Part shown: in pieces, positions 34,875-47,457 of the stretch | How the letters are laid out: the number at the start of each line of letters is the position of its first letter | Numbering within the stretch: the first letter of the stretch is position 1 | From: Pseudomonas sp. Bout1 | Lineage (GTDB): Bacteria > Pseudomonadota > Gammaproteobacteria > Pseudomonadales > Pseudomonadaceae | Assembly (NCBI RefSeq): GCF_034314165.1 | Contig: NZ_JAVIWK010000001.1 | Location: 2,991,001-3,055,000 of the forward strand | DNA length: 64,000 nt | Reading direction: 5' to 3' | The notes under the pieces: generated by a model | What the model was told of the DNA's origin: nothing | The model's database searches: none | Seen by the model: only the letters and a program-made list of their open reading frames with translations | Program-made: the position numbers and the translations under genes

Positions 34875-36377
34875 ATGAGCAACGCCCAGGTAATCGGCCA
34901 TTACATCAACGGCCAGGTGCAGGACAGCGACAGCGAGCGCTTCAGCAATGTATTCAACCCGGCCACGGGCGAAGTCCAGGCCCGCGTGGGGTTGGCCAGC
35001 CAGAAGACCGTCGATGACGCCGTGGCTTCAGCCCTCAAAGCGTTCCCCGCGTGGTCCGAACAATCGTCCCTGCGTCGTTCGCGGGTGTTGTTCAAGTTCA
35101 AGGAACTGCTCGACCAGCACCACGATGAGCTGGCCGAAATCATCAGCCGCGAACACGGCAAGGTGTTCTCCGACGCCAAGGGCGAAGTCACCCGCGGCAT
35201 CGAGATTGTCGAGTACGCCTGTGGCGCGCCCAACCTGCTGAAAACCGATTTCAGCGACAACATCGGCGGCGGCATCGACAACTGGAACCTGCGCCAGCCA
35301 CTGGGCGTGTGCGCCGGCATTACCCCGTTCAACTTCCCGGTGATGGTGCCGCTGTGGATGATCCCGCTGGCGCTGGCCACCGGTAACTGCTTCATCCTCA
35401 AGCCGTCCGAGCGCGATCCGTCCGCCAGCTTGCTGATGGCCCGCCTGCTGACCGAAGCCGGGCTGCCCGACGGCGTGTTCAACGTGGTGCAGGGCGACAA
35501 GAGCGCCGTAGACGGCCTGTTGCAGCACCCGGACGTCGAGGCGATTTCGTTTGTCGGCTCCACGCCAATCGCCGAGTACATCCACCAGCAAGCCACCCAG
35601 CGCGGCAAGCGTGTGCAGGCGCTGGGCGGTGCGAAGAACCATATGATCGTGATGCCCGACGCCGACCTGGACCAGGCGGCCGACGCCTTGATCGGCGCGG
35701 CTTATGGCTCGGCGGGCGAGCGGTGCATGGCGATTTCGATTGCCGTGGTGGTGGGCGATGTCGGCGACAAGCTGATCGAAAAACTGCTGCCGCGTATCGA
35801 CCAGCTGAAGGTCGGCAACGGCATGCACAAAGACAGTGAGATGGGGCCGCTGGTCACCGCCGAACACAAGGCCAAGGTCGAAGGTTTTATTGACCAGGGC
35901 GTGGCCCAGGGCGCGAAGCTGATCGTCGATGGCCGTGGCTTCAAGGTGCCGGGCGCGCAGGGTGGTTTCTTCGTTGGCGCGACCTTGTTCGATCACGTCA
36001 CCACCGAGATGAGCATCTACCAGCAAGAGATCTTCGGGCCGGTGCTGGGCATCGTGCGGGTTGCGGATTTTGCCAGTGCCGTCGCCTTGATCAACGCCCA
36101 TGAGTTCGGCAACGGCGTGTCGTGCTTCACCAGCGACGGCGGCATCGCCCGCGCCTTTGCCCGCACCATCAAGGTCGGCATGGTCGGCATCAACGTGCCG
36201 ATTCCGGTGCCGATGGCCTGGCACTCGTTCGGTGGCTGGAAGCGCTCGCTGTTCGGTGACCACCACGCCTACGGTGAAGAAGGCATTCGTTTCTACAGCC
36301 GCTACAAAAGCATCATGCAACGCTGGCCTGACAGCATCGCCAAGGGCCCTGAATTCAGCATGCCAACCGCCAAGTAA
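34875..36377 (+). CDS. iolA: methylmalonate/malonate-semialdehyde dehydrogenase, CoA-acylating
   Basis: 500-residue aldehyde dehydrogenase (IolA/MmsA) converting malonate semialdehyde to acetyl-CoA and, in valine catabolism, methylmalonate semialdehyde to propionyl-CoA. Visible are [19 protein letters not shown] (about 146), [12 protein letters not shown] (about 227), the catalytic Cys in [12 protein letters not shown] (about 283) and [13 protein letters not shown]. Within the iol operon it gives the last step of the pathway. GGAGAACAATA lies before the ATG. Confidence 0.92.
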   Translation: MSNAQVIGHYINGQVQDSDSERFSNVFNPATGEVQARVGLASQKTVDDAVASALKAFPAWSEQSSLRRSRVLFKFKELLDQHHDELAEIISREHGKVFSDAKGEVTRGIEIVEYACGAPNLLKTDFSDNIGGGIDNWNLRQPLGVCAGITPFNFPVMVPLWMIPLALATGNCFILKPSERDPSASLLMARLLTEAGLPDGVFNVVQGDKSAVDGLLQHPDVEAISFVGSTPIAEYIHQQATQRGKRVQALGGAKNHMIVMPDADLDQAADALIGAAYGSAGERCMAISIAVVVGDVGDKLIEKLLPRIDQLKVGNGMHKDSEMGPLVTAEHKAKVEGFIDQGVAQGAKLIVDGRGFKVPGAQGGFFVGATLFDHVTTEMSIYQQEIFGPVLGIVRVADFASAVALINAHEFGNGVSCFTSDGGIARAFARTIKVGMVGINVPIPVPMAWHSFGGWKRSLFGDHHAYGEEGIRFYSRYKSIMQRWPDSIAKGPEFSMPTAK

Positions 36378-36404
36378 CTTTTTCGAGTGTGGAGCACAAC
36401 AATA

Positions 36405-37220
36405 ATGAAGTCGCCTCTACGTTTTGCCCTGAACCGCATGGTCGCCCCCAGCCTTTCCCTGCCGGATTTTATCCAGTTGGCGGTGACCCTCAAATGCGAC
36501 GCCATCGAGATCCGCAACGACCTTAAAGGCATCGAGATTGAAGACGGCACCCCCGCCAGCCGCGTGCGCGAATTGTGCGCGGTGCACGGCATCACCGTGC
36601 TGACGATCAACGCGCTGTACCCCTTCGATGTGTGGAATGACGAACGCCGCGCCCAGGCGATCAAGCTGGCTGCCTATGCCCGCGAATGCGGTGCGCAGGC
36701 CTTGGTGATGTGCCCGTTGAACGACCGTGCCGATTCACGCAACGAAGCCCAGCGCGCGGCCGGCTTGCGCACAGCCTTGAGCGAGCTGGCGCCGATCCTG
36801 CGCGAATACGGGATTCTCGGTTTTGTCGAGCCCTTGGGATTTGAAGAATGCTCCCTGCGCCGCAAACGCGTGGCGGTGGATGCGATCAAGGCCATCGGTG
36901 GCCTGGATGTGTTCCGTGTGGTGCACGACACCTTCCACCACCACCTGGCCAGCGAACATGAGTTCTTCCCTGAGTTGACCGGGCTGGTGCATATCTCTGG
37001 CGTGGAAGATGCGCAGGCGCCGCTGAACTCGATCCGCGACGGCCACCGCGTATTGGTGGGCGAGGGTGACATCCTCGGCAACGCCGCGCAGATCGACACC
37101 TTACTCAGCACCGGCTACAGCGGCCACCTGTCGTTCGAGCCGTTCGCCGAAAGCGTGCATGGGCTGGCGGATATCAAGCAGGCCTTGGGGGCGAGCATGG
37201 CCCACCTGCAGAAACGATAA
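36405..37220 (+). CDS. iolI: IolI-like inosose isomerase (TIM barrel)
   Basis: 271-residue member of the AP-endonuclease-2/xylose-isomerase TIM-barrel family. IolI interconverts 2-keto-myo-inositol with its 1-keto isomer, permitting use of D-chiro-inositol. Metal-site candidates are Glu in [12 protein letters not shown], Asp/His in [13 protein letters not shown] and Glu in [11 protein letters not shown]. The start at 36405 ([10 protein letters not shown]) with GTGGAG upstream is preferred to an in-frame ATG at 36387. It lies between iolA and iolD in the operon. IolH or IolO are alternative names for closely related proteins. Confidence 0.8.
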   Translation: MKSPLRFALNRMVAPSLSLPDFIQLAVTLKCDAIEIRNDLKGIEIEDGTPASRVRELCAVHGITVLTINALYPFDVWNDERRAQAIKLAAYARECGAQALVMCPLNDRADSRNEAQRAAGLRTALSELAPILREYGILGFVEPLGFEECSLRRKRVAVDAIKAIGGLDVFRVVHDTFHHHLASEHEFFPELTGLVHISGVEDAQAPLNSIRDGHRVLVGEGDILGNAAQIDTLLSTGYSGHLSFEPFAESVHGLADIKQALGASMAHLQKR

Positions 37221-37230
37221 GGGGCACCAC

Positions 37231-40192
<2,962 letters not shown>

Positions 40193-40223
40193 CCACCTAT
40201 TCCACTGGAGGACCCCGGCCAGT

Positions 40224-40311
40224 GTGGGAGCTGGCTTGCCTGCGATGAAGGCGGCACATTCAACATCACTGTCGCCTGATACACCGCTATCGCAGGCAAG
40301 CCAGCTCCCAC
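40224..40311. repeat. paired REP elements (BIME)
   Basis: GTGGGAGCTGGCTTGC from 40224 and GCAAGCCAGCTCCCAC ending 40311 face each other between iolG and the IolH-like gene, again inside a co-directional gene series. Confidence 0.75.
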
Positions 40312-40353
40312 ATTTGATCGGGTCCCACCCTCAGATTCGGGAGAGCTTCTAAC

Positions 40354-41214
40354 ATGCGCATCGCATTAGACCCCTACATGTACCGCCACCTGCCCCTCGG
40401 CCAAATGGTCGACAAGGCCGCCGAGCTGGGCTACCAGCACATCGAACTTTCACCCCGTGAAGACTTCCTGCCGTTCTACAAGGCCGCCCGGGTGGACCGG
40501 GCGCGCATCAAGGAATTTCGCAAGGCCTTGAGCGACGCCGGCGTGCAGCTCTCGTCGCTGCTGCCCATGTACCACTGGGCCGCCGCCGACGAAGGCTTGC
40601 GTGTTGCCGCCGTACGCAACTGGAAGCGCGCGATCCAGATCGCCGTGGAAATGGACTGCGAACTGGTCAACAGCGAATTCACCGGCCAGTCCGACAACCC
40701 GCTGGTGTGCGAAAACCAGTTCATGCGCTCCATGGACGAACTGATGCCGGAGTTCGAACGTGAAGGCGTCAAGCTGGATATCCAGGCGCATCCGTACGAC
40801 TTCTGCGAGCGTAACAACGAGTCGGTCGACATCATCCGCGGCCTCGACCGTGACTGGATCAACTACCTCTACGCCGCGCCGCATACCTTCTTCTACGACG
40901 ACGGCAAGGGCGATATCGCCTCGATGCTCAAGTACGCAGGCTCCAAACTCAGCCATTTGATCATTGCCGACACCTACAACCACCGGGCGTCGTCCAACTT
41001 GCGCTACATCGTCAACCCGCCGGGCGTCACCGCCACCGTGCACCAGCACTTGGACATCGGCCAGGGCGAGGTCAACTGGGAGGCGTTTTTTGGCACCCTG
41101 CGGGAAATCAAGTTCGACGGCATCGCCACGGTGTCGGTGTTTGCCTGGGAAGACCGGCCGGATGAGTCCAACCGGATGATGCTGGAGCGGGTTACCCGCG
41201 AACTGTGCTCTTAG
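40354..41214 (+). CDS. IolH-like TIM-barrel sugar-phosphate isomerase/epimerase
   Basis: 286-residue xylose-isomerase-like TIM-barrel protein ([18 protein letters not shown]...). The metal/active-site segments [25 protein letters not shown] and [17 protein letters not shown] are intact. Sequence fits the group annotated IolH in inositol clusters, whose exact reaction is not settled. GGGAGAG lies before the ATG. It is flanked by two REP pairs, co-directional with iolG and the next oxidoreductase gene, and probably belongs to the same regulon for an inositol isomer or a derivative. Confidence 0.75.
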   Translation: MRIALDPYMYRHLPLGQMVDKAAELGYQHIELSPREDFLPFYKAARVDRARIKEFRKALSDAGVQLSSLLPMYHWAAADEGLRVAAVRNWKRAIQIAVEMDCELVNSEFTGQSDNPLVCENQFMRSMDELMPEFEREGVKLDIQAHPYDFCERNNESVDIIRGLDRDWINYLYAAPHTFFYDDGKGDIASMLKYAGSKLSHLIIADTYNHRASSNLRYIVNPPGVTATVHQHLDIGQGEVNWEAFFGTLREIKFDGIATVSVFAWEDRPDESNRMMLERVTRELCS

Positions 41215-41231
41215 ATCGTTGTGGCGTGTTC

Positions 41232-41325
41232 TGTGGCGAGGGAGCTTGCTCCCGCTGGGGTGCGAAGCGCCCCCAAAAGGTTGCGACTGCTACGCGGTCG
41301 AGCGGGAGCAAGCTCCCTCGCCACA
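41232..41325. repeat. paired REP elements, GTGGCGAGGGAGCTTGCTCCC type
   Basis: A REP family different from the others here: TGTGGCGAGGGAGCTTGCTC at 41232 and GAGCAAGCTCCCTCGCCACA ending 41325 face each other between the IolH-like and the second oxidoreductase genes. Confidence 0.75.
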
Positions 41326-41345
41326 ATTAACCAAGGAGTATTTGT

Positions 41346-42386
41346 ATGCGAATCGGACTGGTTGGATACGGCAAAGGTGGCCGCGTTTTTCATGCACCCC
41401 TGATAGCCAGCTTGCCGGGGGCGACCTTTGTCGGGGTGGTGACGCGTTCACCTGAACGTCGCGAGCAACTGGCGACGGACCACCCCGGTGTCAAAGCCTT
41501 TGACAGTATCGGGCAGATCACCGATGCGGGCGTTGATGCCCTGGTGATCTCCACCACCCTCAAGGGCCGCCCGGCGCTGGTGCTGGAGGCCATTGAGCAC
41601 GGTGTGGCGGTGGTCAGCGACAAACCTTTCGCCAGCAACGCCGAACAGGCACAAGCCTTGATTACCGCCGCCGAGCGCCAGGGCGTGCTGCTCAGTGTCT
41701 ACCAGAACCGCCGCTGGGACTCGGACTTCCTGACCGTGCGCAAGCTGATCGATGCCGGCGCCCTGGGTACCGTGACCCGCTTCGAGTCCCGTGTGGAGCG
41801 CTACAACCCAGGCTCGGTGGGCAATGCCAGCGGCGGTGGTTTCCTGCGGGATTTGGGCAGCCATTTGGTGGACCAGGCCATGCAGCTGTTCGGCCCGGTG
41901 GAGCGGGTGTTCGCGCAGTTGCACTACACCGCGGATGAGCCCAACGTGGACCACGGCTTTTTTGTATCGTTGACCCACGCCAACGGGGTGGTTTCACACC
42001 TGTGGGGCAGTGCCCTGCAAAACAGCCAGGCCCCGCGTTTTCGGGTGAATGGCACGGCCGGTTGCTACACCGTCGAAGGGCTGGACGGCCAGGAAGACGC
42101 GCTGTTGGCCGGCAAGACCCCGAAAACCGAAGGCGAGCACTGGGGCGCCGAAGAACATCGACGCTGGGGCTGGTTTGAGCAAGGCGAGGAACGCGAGCGG
42201 GTCCCGTCGGAAAAGGGCCGCTGGAACCAGTTCTACAGTCAGCTGCAAAGCGCGGTGGAAGGCCATGGTCCATTGCCGGTGGATGCGCGGGATGCGTTGG
42301 CAACCACCCGTGTGCTGGATGCCGCGCGCCTCAGCTCCGAGCGTCAGCAGGTCGTGGAAATGGCTGATGTGGAGCGTCAAAGATGA
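41346..42386 (+). CDS. Gfo/Idh/MocA oxidoreductase, possible scyllo-inositol dehydrogenase
   Basis: 346-residue oxidoreductase with GLVGYGKGGRVFHAPLI (4-20), DKPFASNAEQAQ near 94 and GGGFLRDLGSHLVDQAMQLF near 160. The YGKGGRVFHAP start resembles the IolW/YvaA type, NADP-dependent scyllo-inositol dehydrogenases, more than IolG. It sits between inositol catabolic and inositol transport genes, so reduction or oxidation of another inositol isomer is a reasonable inference. AACCAAGGAG precedes the ATG. Confidence 0.78.
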   Translation: MRIGLVGYGKGGRVFHAPLIASLPGATFVGVVTRSPERREQLATDHPGVKAFDSIGQITDAGVDALVISTTLKGRPALVLEAIEHGVAVVSDKPFASNAEQAQALITAAERQGVLLSVYQNRRWDSDFLTVRKLIDAGALGTVTRFESRVERYNPGSVGNASGGGFLRDLGSHLVDQAMQLFGPVERVFAQLHYTADEPNVDHGFFVSLTHANGVVSHLWGSALQNSQAPRFRVNGTAGCYTVEGLDGQEDALLAGKTPKTEGEHWGAEEHRRWGWFEQGEERERVPSEKGRWNQFYSQLQSAVEGHGPLPVDARDALATTRVLDAARLSSERQQVVEMADVERQR

Positions 42387-42390
42387 AAAA

Positions 42391-42405
42391 TAGAATAAAA
42401 TTCTA
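42391..42405. promoter_or_regulatory. AT-rich palindrome beside the second IolR site
   Basis: TAGAAT and ATTCTA are perfect arms around AAA. The first nine bases TAGAATAAA recur in the palindrome beside the iolR/iolC operator (30923-30931), suggesting a common element in both inositol promoters. Confidence 0.4.
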
Positions 42406-42419
42406 AAACAGGTTGATAT

Positions 42420-42433
42420 GGAAATTATTTTCC
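42420..42433. promoter_or_regulatory. IolR operator, GGAA-N6-TTCC
   Basis: GGAAATTATTTTCC matches the IolR half-site pattern exactly, 327 bases before the transporter binding-protein gene, near the probable promoter. It ties inositol uptake to the same repressor as catabolism. Confidence 0.75.
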
Positions 42434-42760
42434 AATAAAGTCATTCCAGGTTGCATAAAGTACGTTCGGACTCGATTCGGACGACTCGACAAAAACAAGA
42501 TCAAAACAACCAGGTACCGTCAGATGAAAATCTTCAACGCTGTACTGCGAGTTTTACGTCCTGCCCTCCCACGTCGCGGTCTGCCCCGCGCACGGCCTCT
42601 GTATTTCGCCTTCCTTAATGTCCTGTGCGTCGAAAGCAAGGGCGCCCTGGTGTGCTGCATTCCGGGAGCGCCGATCGTTCGGCTGCCTTCCTCGCAACAA
42701 CAAGAGTTCTAAGTAAACGTACGTCCAAAAAACCAACAAGAATTTGGAGACAGACCGTTC

Positions 42761-43696
42761 ATGAAGACCAAGATCCGTTTCGCCTCGCTGGCCCTGTCCA
42801 TAATGCTTGCCAGCGGTGTGGCGAGCGCTGCCGACATCAAGGTGGGCGTCAGCATGTCGCAGTTCGACGACACCTGGCTGACCTACCTGCGCGAAGACAT
42901 GGACAAGCAAGCCAAGTCCTATCCCAAGGGTGACGGCGTGCAACTGCAATTCGAAGATGCCCGTGCCGACGTGGTCAAGCAGCTCAGTCAGGTGGAAAAC
43001 TTTATCAGCCAGAAGGTCGACGCCATTGTGGTCAACCCGGTCGACACTGCGTCCACCGGCAGGATGATCAAGGCCGCGACCGAGGCGGGCATCCCGCTGG
43101 TTTTCGTCAACCGCCGTCCTGACCAGAAAGACTTGCCCAAAGGCGTGGCCACCGTGGTTTCCGATGACAAGGAGGCCGGTCGCCTGCAAATGCAGTACCT
43201 GGCGGACAAGATGGGCGGCAAGGGCAAGATCGTGATTCTGCTGGGCGACCTGGCCAACAACTCGACCACCAACCGTACCGACGGCGTAAAGGAAGTCCTG
43301 GCCAAGTACCCGGGCATCAAGATCGAACAGGAACAGACCGGTATCTGGCTGCGCGACAAGGGCATGACCCTGGTCAACGACTGGTTGACCCAGGGGCGTG
43401 AGTTCAACGCCGTGGTCGCCAACAACGATGAAATGGCCATCGGGGCCGCCATGGCCCTGAAGACCGCCAGCGTTAAACCGGGCAGCGTATTGATCGGTGG
43501 GGTTGACGGCACGCCGGACGGGTTGAACGCGATCACCCGGGGCGAGATGACGGTGTCGGTGTTCCAGGACGCCAACGGCCAGGCCGTGGGTTCGGTGGAA
43601 GCGGCGCGCAAGATGGCGAAGCACGAGGCCGTCGAGCAGAACGTGGTGATCCCGTTCAAGCTGATCACGCCAGACAACGTCAAAGACTTCAAGTAG
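42761..43696 (+). CDS. ibpA: inositol ABC transporter substrate-binding protein
   Basis: 311-residue periplasmic protein with signal peptide MKTKIRFASLALSIMLASGV ending ...ASA (about 1-23) and the pentose/inositol-binding family fold: DIKVGVSMSQFDDTWLTYL, VVNPVDTASTGRM and VIGGVDGTPDGL. It starts the transporter operon binding protein-ATPase-permease. Position at the end of the iol cluster with an IolR site upstream strongly suggests myo-inositol as ligand. The symbol follows the Caulobacter system. Confidence 0.87.
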   Translation: MKTKIRFASLALSIMLASGVASAADIKVGVSMSQFDDTWLTYLREDMDKQAKSYPKGDGVQLQFEDARADVVKQLSQVENFISQKVDAIVVNPVDTASTGRMIKAATEAGIPLVFVNRRPDQKDLPKGVATVVSDDKEAGRLQMQYLADKMGGKGKIVILLGDLANNSTTNRTDGVKEVLAKYPGIKIEQEQTGIWLRDKGMTLVNDWLTQGREFNAVVANNDEMAIGAAMALKTASVKPGSVLIGGVDGTPDGLNAITRGEMTVSVFQDANGQAVGSVEAARKMAKHEAVEQNVVIPFKLITPDNVKDFK

Positions 43697-43759
43697 CCCT
43701 TAATAACAACAATAAACCGGCAGGGCGGCCACGGCGGCCCTGCTGACGGAGTACCCGAT

Positions 43760-45319
43760 ATGTTTGCTCAAGCGACTGCTTCGCAAGCCCCGCTGCCGGG
43801 CCCGCAACCCGACGGGCTGACCGAGCCCTACCTGCTGGAAATTTCCAACATCAGCAAAGGCTTTCCCGGCGTCGTGGCCCTGGCCGATGTGCAGCTGCGG
43901 GTGCGCCCCGGCTCGGTGCTGGCGCTGATGGGCGAGAACGGCGCGGGCAAGTCGACGCTGATGAAGATCATTGCCGGCATCTATCAACCCGACGCCGGTG
44001 AAATCCGCCTGCGTGGCAAGCCGATCAAATTCGAAACGCCGTTGGCCGCGCTGCAAGCCGGCATCGCGATGATCCACCAGGAACTCAACCTGATGCCGCA
44101 CATGAGCATCGCCGAGAACATCTGGATCGGCCGCGAACAGCTCAACGGCCTGCACATGGTCAACCACCGGGAAATGCACCGCTGCACCGCCGAGCTGCTG
44201 GCCCGGCTGCGGATCAACCTCGACCCGGAAGAGCACGTCGGCAACCTGAGCATTGCCGAGCGGCAGATGGTCGAGATTGCCAAGGCGGTGTCCTATGACT
44301 CCGACATCCTGATTATGGATGAACCGACTTCAGCCATTACCGACAAGGAAGTGGCTCACCTGTTTTCGATCATTGCCGACCTCAAGTCCCAGGGCAAAGG
44401 CATCATTTACATCACCCATAAAATGAACGAAGTGTTCTCCATCGCCGACGAAGTGGCGGTGTTCCGCGACGGTGCCTATATAGGGCTGCAGCGGGCCGAC
44501 AGCATGAACAGCGACAGCTTGATCTCGATGATGGTGGGGCGTGAGTTGAGCCAGCTGTTCCCGGTGCGCGATAAACCTATCGGTAATTTGCTGCTGTCGG
44601 TGCGCGACCTGCGCCTGGACGGGGTGTTCCAGGGCGTGTCGTTTGACCTGCACGCCGGGGAGATTCTCGGCATTGCCGGCTTGATGGGCTCGGGCCGTAC
44701 CAACGTGGCCGAAACCATCTTTGGCATCACCCCAAGCTCCGGCGGCGAGATCCAGCTGGACGGCAAGACCGTACGCATCACTGATCCGCACATGGCCATC
44801 GAGAAGGGTTTTGCGCTGTTGACCGAAGACCGCAAGCTCAGTGGTCTGTTCCCGTGCCTGTCGGTGCTCGAAAACATGGAAATGGCCGTGCTGCCGCATT
44901 ACTCCGGCAACGGCTTTATCCAGCAAAAAGCCCTGCGTGCCCTGTGCGAAGACATGTGCACCAAGCTGCGGGTGAAAACCCCGTCGCTGGAGCAATGCAT
45001 CGACACCTTGTCCGGTGGCAACCAGCAAAAAGCCTTGCTGGCGCGCTGGCTGATGACCAACCCGCGGCTGTTGATCCTCGACGAACCCACCCGCGGCATC
45101 GACGTGGGCGCCAAGGCCGAGATCTACCGGCTGATTTCCTACCTGGCCAGCGAAGGCATGGCCGTGATCATGATTTCTTCGGAGCTGCCGGAGGTGCTGG
45201 GCATGAGCGACCGGGTGATGGTGATGCACGAAGGCGACCTGATGGGCACCCTGGACCGCAGCGATGCGACCCAGGAAAAAGTCATGCAACTGGCTTCCGG
45301 TATGACGGCGGTCCACTAA
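43760..45319 (+). CDS. iatA: inositol ABC transporter ATP-binding protein (double NBD)
   Basis: 519-residue RbsA/MglA-type ATPase with two nucleotide-binding domains. The first has Walker [10 protein letters not shown] (about 58-66) and signature LSIAERQM. The second has a degenerate Walker [13 protein letters not shown] near 309 but an intact signature [15 protein letters not shown] near 417 and Walker [13 protein letters not shown]. One weakened site is normal in this family. It energises inositol import with the genes on either side. ATG 43760 lies 63 bases after the binding-protein stop. Confidence 0.9.
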   Translation: MFAQATASQAPLPGPQPDGLTEPYLLEISNISKGFPGVVALADVQLRVRPGSVLALMGENGAGKSTLMKIIAGIYQPDAGEIRLRGKPIKFETPLAALQAGIAMIHQELNLMPHMSIAENIWIGREQLNGLHMVNHREMHRCTAELLARLRINLDPEEHVGNLSIAERQMVEIAKAVSYDSDILIMDEPTSAITDKEVAHLFSIIADLKSQGKGIIYITHKMNEVFSIADEVAVFRDGAYIGLQRADSMNSDSLISMMVGRELSQLFPVRDKPIGNLLLSVRDLRLDGVFQGVSFDLHAGEILGIAGLMGSGRTNVAETIFGITPSSGGEIQLDGKTVRITDPHMAIEKGFALLTEDRKLSGLFPCLSVLENMEMAVLPHYSGNGFIQQKALRALCEDMCTKLRVKTPSLEQCIDTLSGGNQQKALLARWLMTNPRLLILDEPTRGIDVGAKAEIYRLISYLASEGMAVIMISSELPEVLGMSDRVMVMHEGDLMGTLDRSDATQEKVMQLASGMTAVH

Positions 45320-45379
45320 CGAACAGACGGCGCCGGCCCGTTGTGGCCGGCGCGACGCGATAAAAAAAGGTGAGTGGTT

Positions 45380-46417
45380 ATGAACGCGATACTGGAAAGC
45401 AAACCCGAGGAAAAGAAGCCTGTCACCGCGCCGGTCAAGCACCGTCGACGCATCCCCACCGAACTGAGCATCCTGCTGGTGCTGATCGGCATTGGCCTGG
45501 TGTTTGAGTTGTTCGGCTGGATCGTACGCGACCAGAGCTTTTTGATGAACTCCCAGCGCCTGGTGCTGATGATCCTGCAAGTGTCGATCATCGGCCTGCT
45601 GGCGATAGGCGTGACCCAGGTGATCATCACCACCGGTATTGATTTGTCCTCGGGTTCGGTGCTGGCCTTGTCGGCAATGATCGCCGCCAGCCTGGCGCAG
45701 ACGTCCGACTTTTCCCGTGCGGTGTTTCCGTCCCTGACTGACCTGCCGGTATGGATACCCGTGGCGATGGGCCTGGGTGTGGGGCTGCTGGCGGGGGCAA
45801 TCAATGGCAGTATTATTGCGGTCACCGGGATTCCTCCGTTTATCGCCACCCTCGGCATGATGGTCTCGGCCCGCGGCCTGGCGCGTTACTACACCGAAGG
45901 CCAGCCGGTGAGCATGCTCTCGGATTCCTACACGGCGATCGGCCATGGCGCGATGCCGGTGGTGATCTTCCTGGTGGTAGCGGTGATCTTCCATATCGCG
46001 CTGCGCTACACCAAGTACGGCAAATACACCTACGCCATCGGCGGCAACATGCAGGCCGCGCGTACCTCGGGGATCAACGTCAAGCGTCACCTGATCATCG
46101 TCTACAGCATCGCCGGCTTGCTGGCAGGCCTGGCCGGCGTGGTGGCCTCGGCACGGGCGGCCACCGGGCAAGCGGGCATGGGCATGTCATACGAGCTGGA
46201 CGCGATTGCCGCCGCAGTGATCGGCGGCACCAGCCTGGCGGGCGGCGTAGGGCGCATCACCGGCACCGTGATCGGCGCGTTGATTCTCGGGGTGATGGCC
46301 AGCGGGTTTACCTTTGTGGGCGTGGATGCGTACATCCAGGACATCATCAAGGGCCTGATCATCGTGGTAGCGGTGGTGATCGACCAGTATCGCAACAAGC
46401 GCAAGCTCAAGCGCTGA
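45380..46417 (+). CDS. iatP: inositol ABC transporter permease
   Basis: 345-residue inner-membrane permease of the ribose/xylose/inositol family, with about nine hydrophobic helices from residue 28 on. Family segments are GVTQVIITTGIDLSSGSVLAL, NGSIIAVTGIPPFIATLGMM and AAAVIGGTSLAGGVGRI. A GTG at 45374 is in frame, but AAAAGGTGAG supports ATG 45380. Last gene of the transporter operon; a REP pair follows. Confidence 0.9.
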   Translation: MNAILESKPEEKKPVTAPVKHRRRIPTELSILLVLIGIGLVFELFGWIVRDQSFLMNSQRLVLMILQVSIIGLLAIGVTQVIITTGIDLSSGSVLALSAMIAASLAQTSDFSRAVFPSLTDLPVWIPVAMGLGVGLLAGAINGSIIAVTGIPPFIATLGMMVSARGLARYYTEGQPVSMLSDSYTAIGHGAMPVVIFLVVAVIFHIALRYTKYGKYTYAIGGNMQAARTSGINVKRHLIIVYSIAGLLAGLAGVVASARAATGQAGMGMSYELDAIAAAVIGGTSLAGGVGRITGTVIGALILGVMASGFTFVGVDAYIQDIIKGLIIVVAVVIDQYRNKRKLKR

Positions 46418-46836
46418 AGCGGTACTGAAGGCTGCATCAATCAATGTGGGAGCTGGCTTGCCTGCGATAGCATCAGCTTGGTCTCGCTGACAGACCGAGT
46501 CGACTGCATCGCGGGCAAGCGCGGCTCCCACATGAGCGTTTTGCCATCAACGTTTAACCGTTTGTCTTCTATATAGCTCCACAACACTGAATTTCTTGCT
46601 ATAAACGCACTCCGATGACCGTTCGCCGAGCCCGTCCTGGTGCCTTTGCGGGTTATCTTGGAAAAAATGCCTGTCATTTCAGTTGCTGAGCCCTCAAGTC
46701 GGCCTTAGACTGCCGCCCCTCGTAAATTGAGTGCCGGGTGGCGCTTGAAATGGACGGCGCCTTTCCGAGACCTGCACAGGCCTTCCGGAACGCTCCCTTA
46801 TTCGCCTTGATGCACGTATTTTTTATAGAGAAATCA
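46418..46836. other. intergenic region with REP pair and unassigned sequence
   Basis: 419 bases. The first part holds a REP pair (46446-46531). Then TTCTATATAGCT and TTGCTATAAACG near 46565-46605 look like -10 elements. A 24-codon frame (46615-46689, MTVRRARPGAF...) starts just after but lacks a clear ribosome-binding site. The last 150 bases lead to the DksA-like gene. No RNA gene was recognised. Confidence 0.35.
46446..46531. repeat. paired REP elements (BIME)
   Basis: GTGGGAGCTGGCTTGC at 46446 and a slightly divergent partner GCGGGCAAGCGCGGCTCCCAC ending 46531, after the inositol permease gene. It probably marks the operon end. Confidence 0.7.
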
Positions 46837-47241
46837 ATGACAAAGGAAAAGTTGCTGGCCATGCCGGCGGATGACTACATGAATGCCGAGCAGCACGCTT
46901 TTTTTGAGCAGTTGTTGCAAGACATGAAAGTGGAACACCACGAGCGCATTGAGCAGAACCGCATCGCCATCGAAAGCCTGGACACCCCGGCTGACCCGGC
47001 TGACGCCGCTTCTGTCGAAGAAGAGCGCACCTGGCTGGTGAACGCTATCGACCGCGACCAGCGCATGCTGCCGCAACTTGAGCAGGCTCTGGGCCGTATC
47101 AAGGAAGACTCCTTCGGCTGGTGTGATGACAGCGGCGAGCCTATCGGCCTCAAGCGCCTGCTGATCAGCCCGACCACCAAGTACTGCATCGAAGCGCAAG
47201 AGCGCCACGAGCAAATCGACAAGCACCAGCGTCAAGCCTGA
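46837..47241 (+). CDS. DksA/TraR family protein with partial zinc finger
   Basis: 134-residue RNA-polymerase secondary-channel protein. The long coiled-coil hairpin spans about 20-95, with DPADAASVEEER in the tip/second helix. The DksA C4 zinc finger is half lost: FGWCDDSGEP then TTKYCIEAQERHE gives Cys-x2-Ser and Cys-x2-Ala. The short length and depleted cysteines are like DksA2 of P. aeruginosa, which works without zinc, but no Zur-type operator was seen upstream. Start ATG 46837 follows an AT-rich leader with only AGAG as ribosome-binding site. Confidence 0.82.
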   Translation: MTKEKLLAMPADDYMNAEQHAFFEQLLQDMKVEHHERIEQNRIAIESLDTPADPADAASVEEERTWLVNAIDRDQRMLPQLEQALGRIKEDSFGWCDDSGEPIGLKRLLISPTTKYCIEAQERHEQIDKHQRQA

Positions 47242-47251
47242 TGCCGTCCTT

Positions 47252-47333
47252 GTAGGAGCCGGCTTGCCGGCGATGAGCCCTTGAGGCTTGCTGCGTGCCT
47301 GGAGCCGCCGTCGCCGGCACTCCTGGCTCCTAC
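47252..47333. repeat. paired REP elements, GTAGGAGCCGGC type
   Basis: GTAGGAGCCGGCTTGCCGGC at 47252 faces CGCCGGCACTCCTGGCTCCTAC ending 47333, directly after the DksA-like gene; probable transcription end. Confidence 0.7.
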
Positions 47334-47457
47334 AGAGCGTGGCCCGTTCCCCCCGTTTATTGATCTGCTGCAAGCCCCCCACTAAAGGCCCATGGATAAT
47401 GGCTACATAGTGGCGTTTAATGCAGTCACAATAACGACAAGCAGTGGGGTAACGAAC

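Larger units (their letters stand above)
42387..42760. promoter_or_regulatory. inositol transporter promoter region
   Basis: 374 bases between the oxidoreductase and the inositol ABC genes. The first 50 are AT-rich and contain the palindrome TAGAATAAAATTCTA (42391-42405) and the IolR site (42420-42433). The rest is GC-rich and has an open frame (42413-42712) without a convincing start or product, probably an untranslated leader. GGAGACAG just before 42761 is the ribosome-binding site for the binding-protein gene. Confidence 0.55.

Noticed and set aside
42413-42712. 99-aa plus-strand frame before the inositol transporter
   Set aside because: It begins inside the IolR operator, has no good ribosome-binding site and reads as basic low-complexity sequence; more likely the leader of the transporter mRNA.
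44330-46171. 613-aa minus-strand frame, His- and Gln-rich
   Set aside because: Antisense of the inositol ABC ATPase and permease genes, whose motifs are complete.
46615-46689. 24-codon frame MTVRRARPGAF...
   Set aside because: Follows -10-like sequence but lacks a ribosome-binding site; too short to support.
46700-46836. Zur operator before the DksA-like gene
   Set aside because: No GTTATA-type palindrome with the right symmetry was seen.
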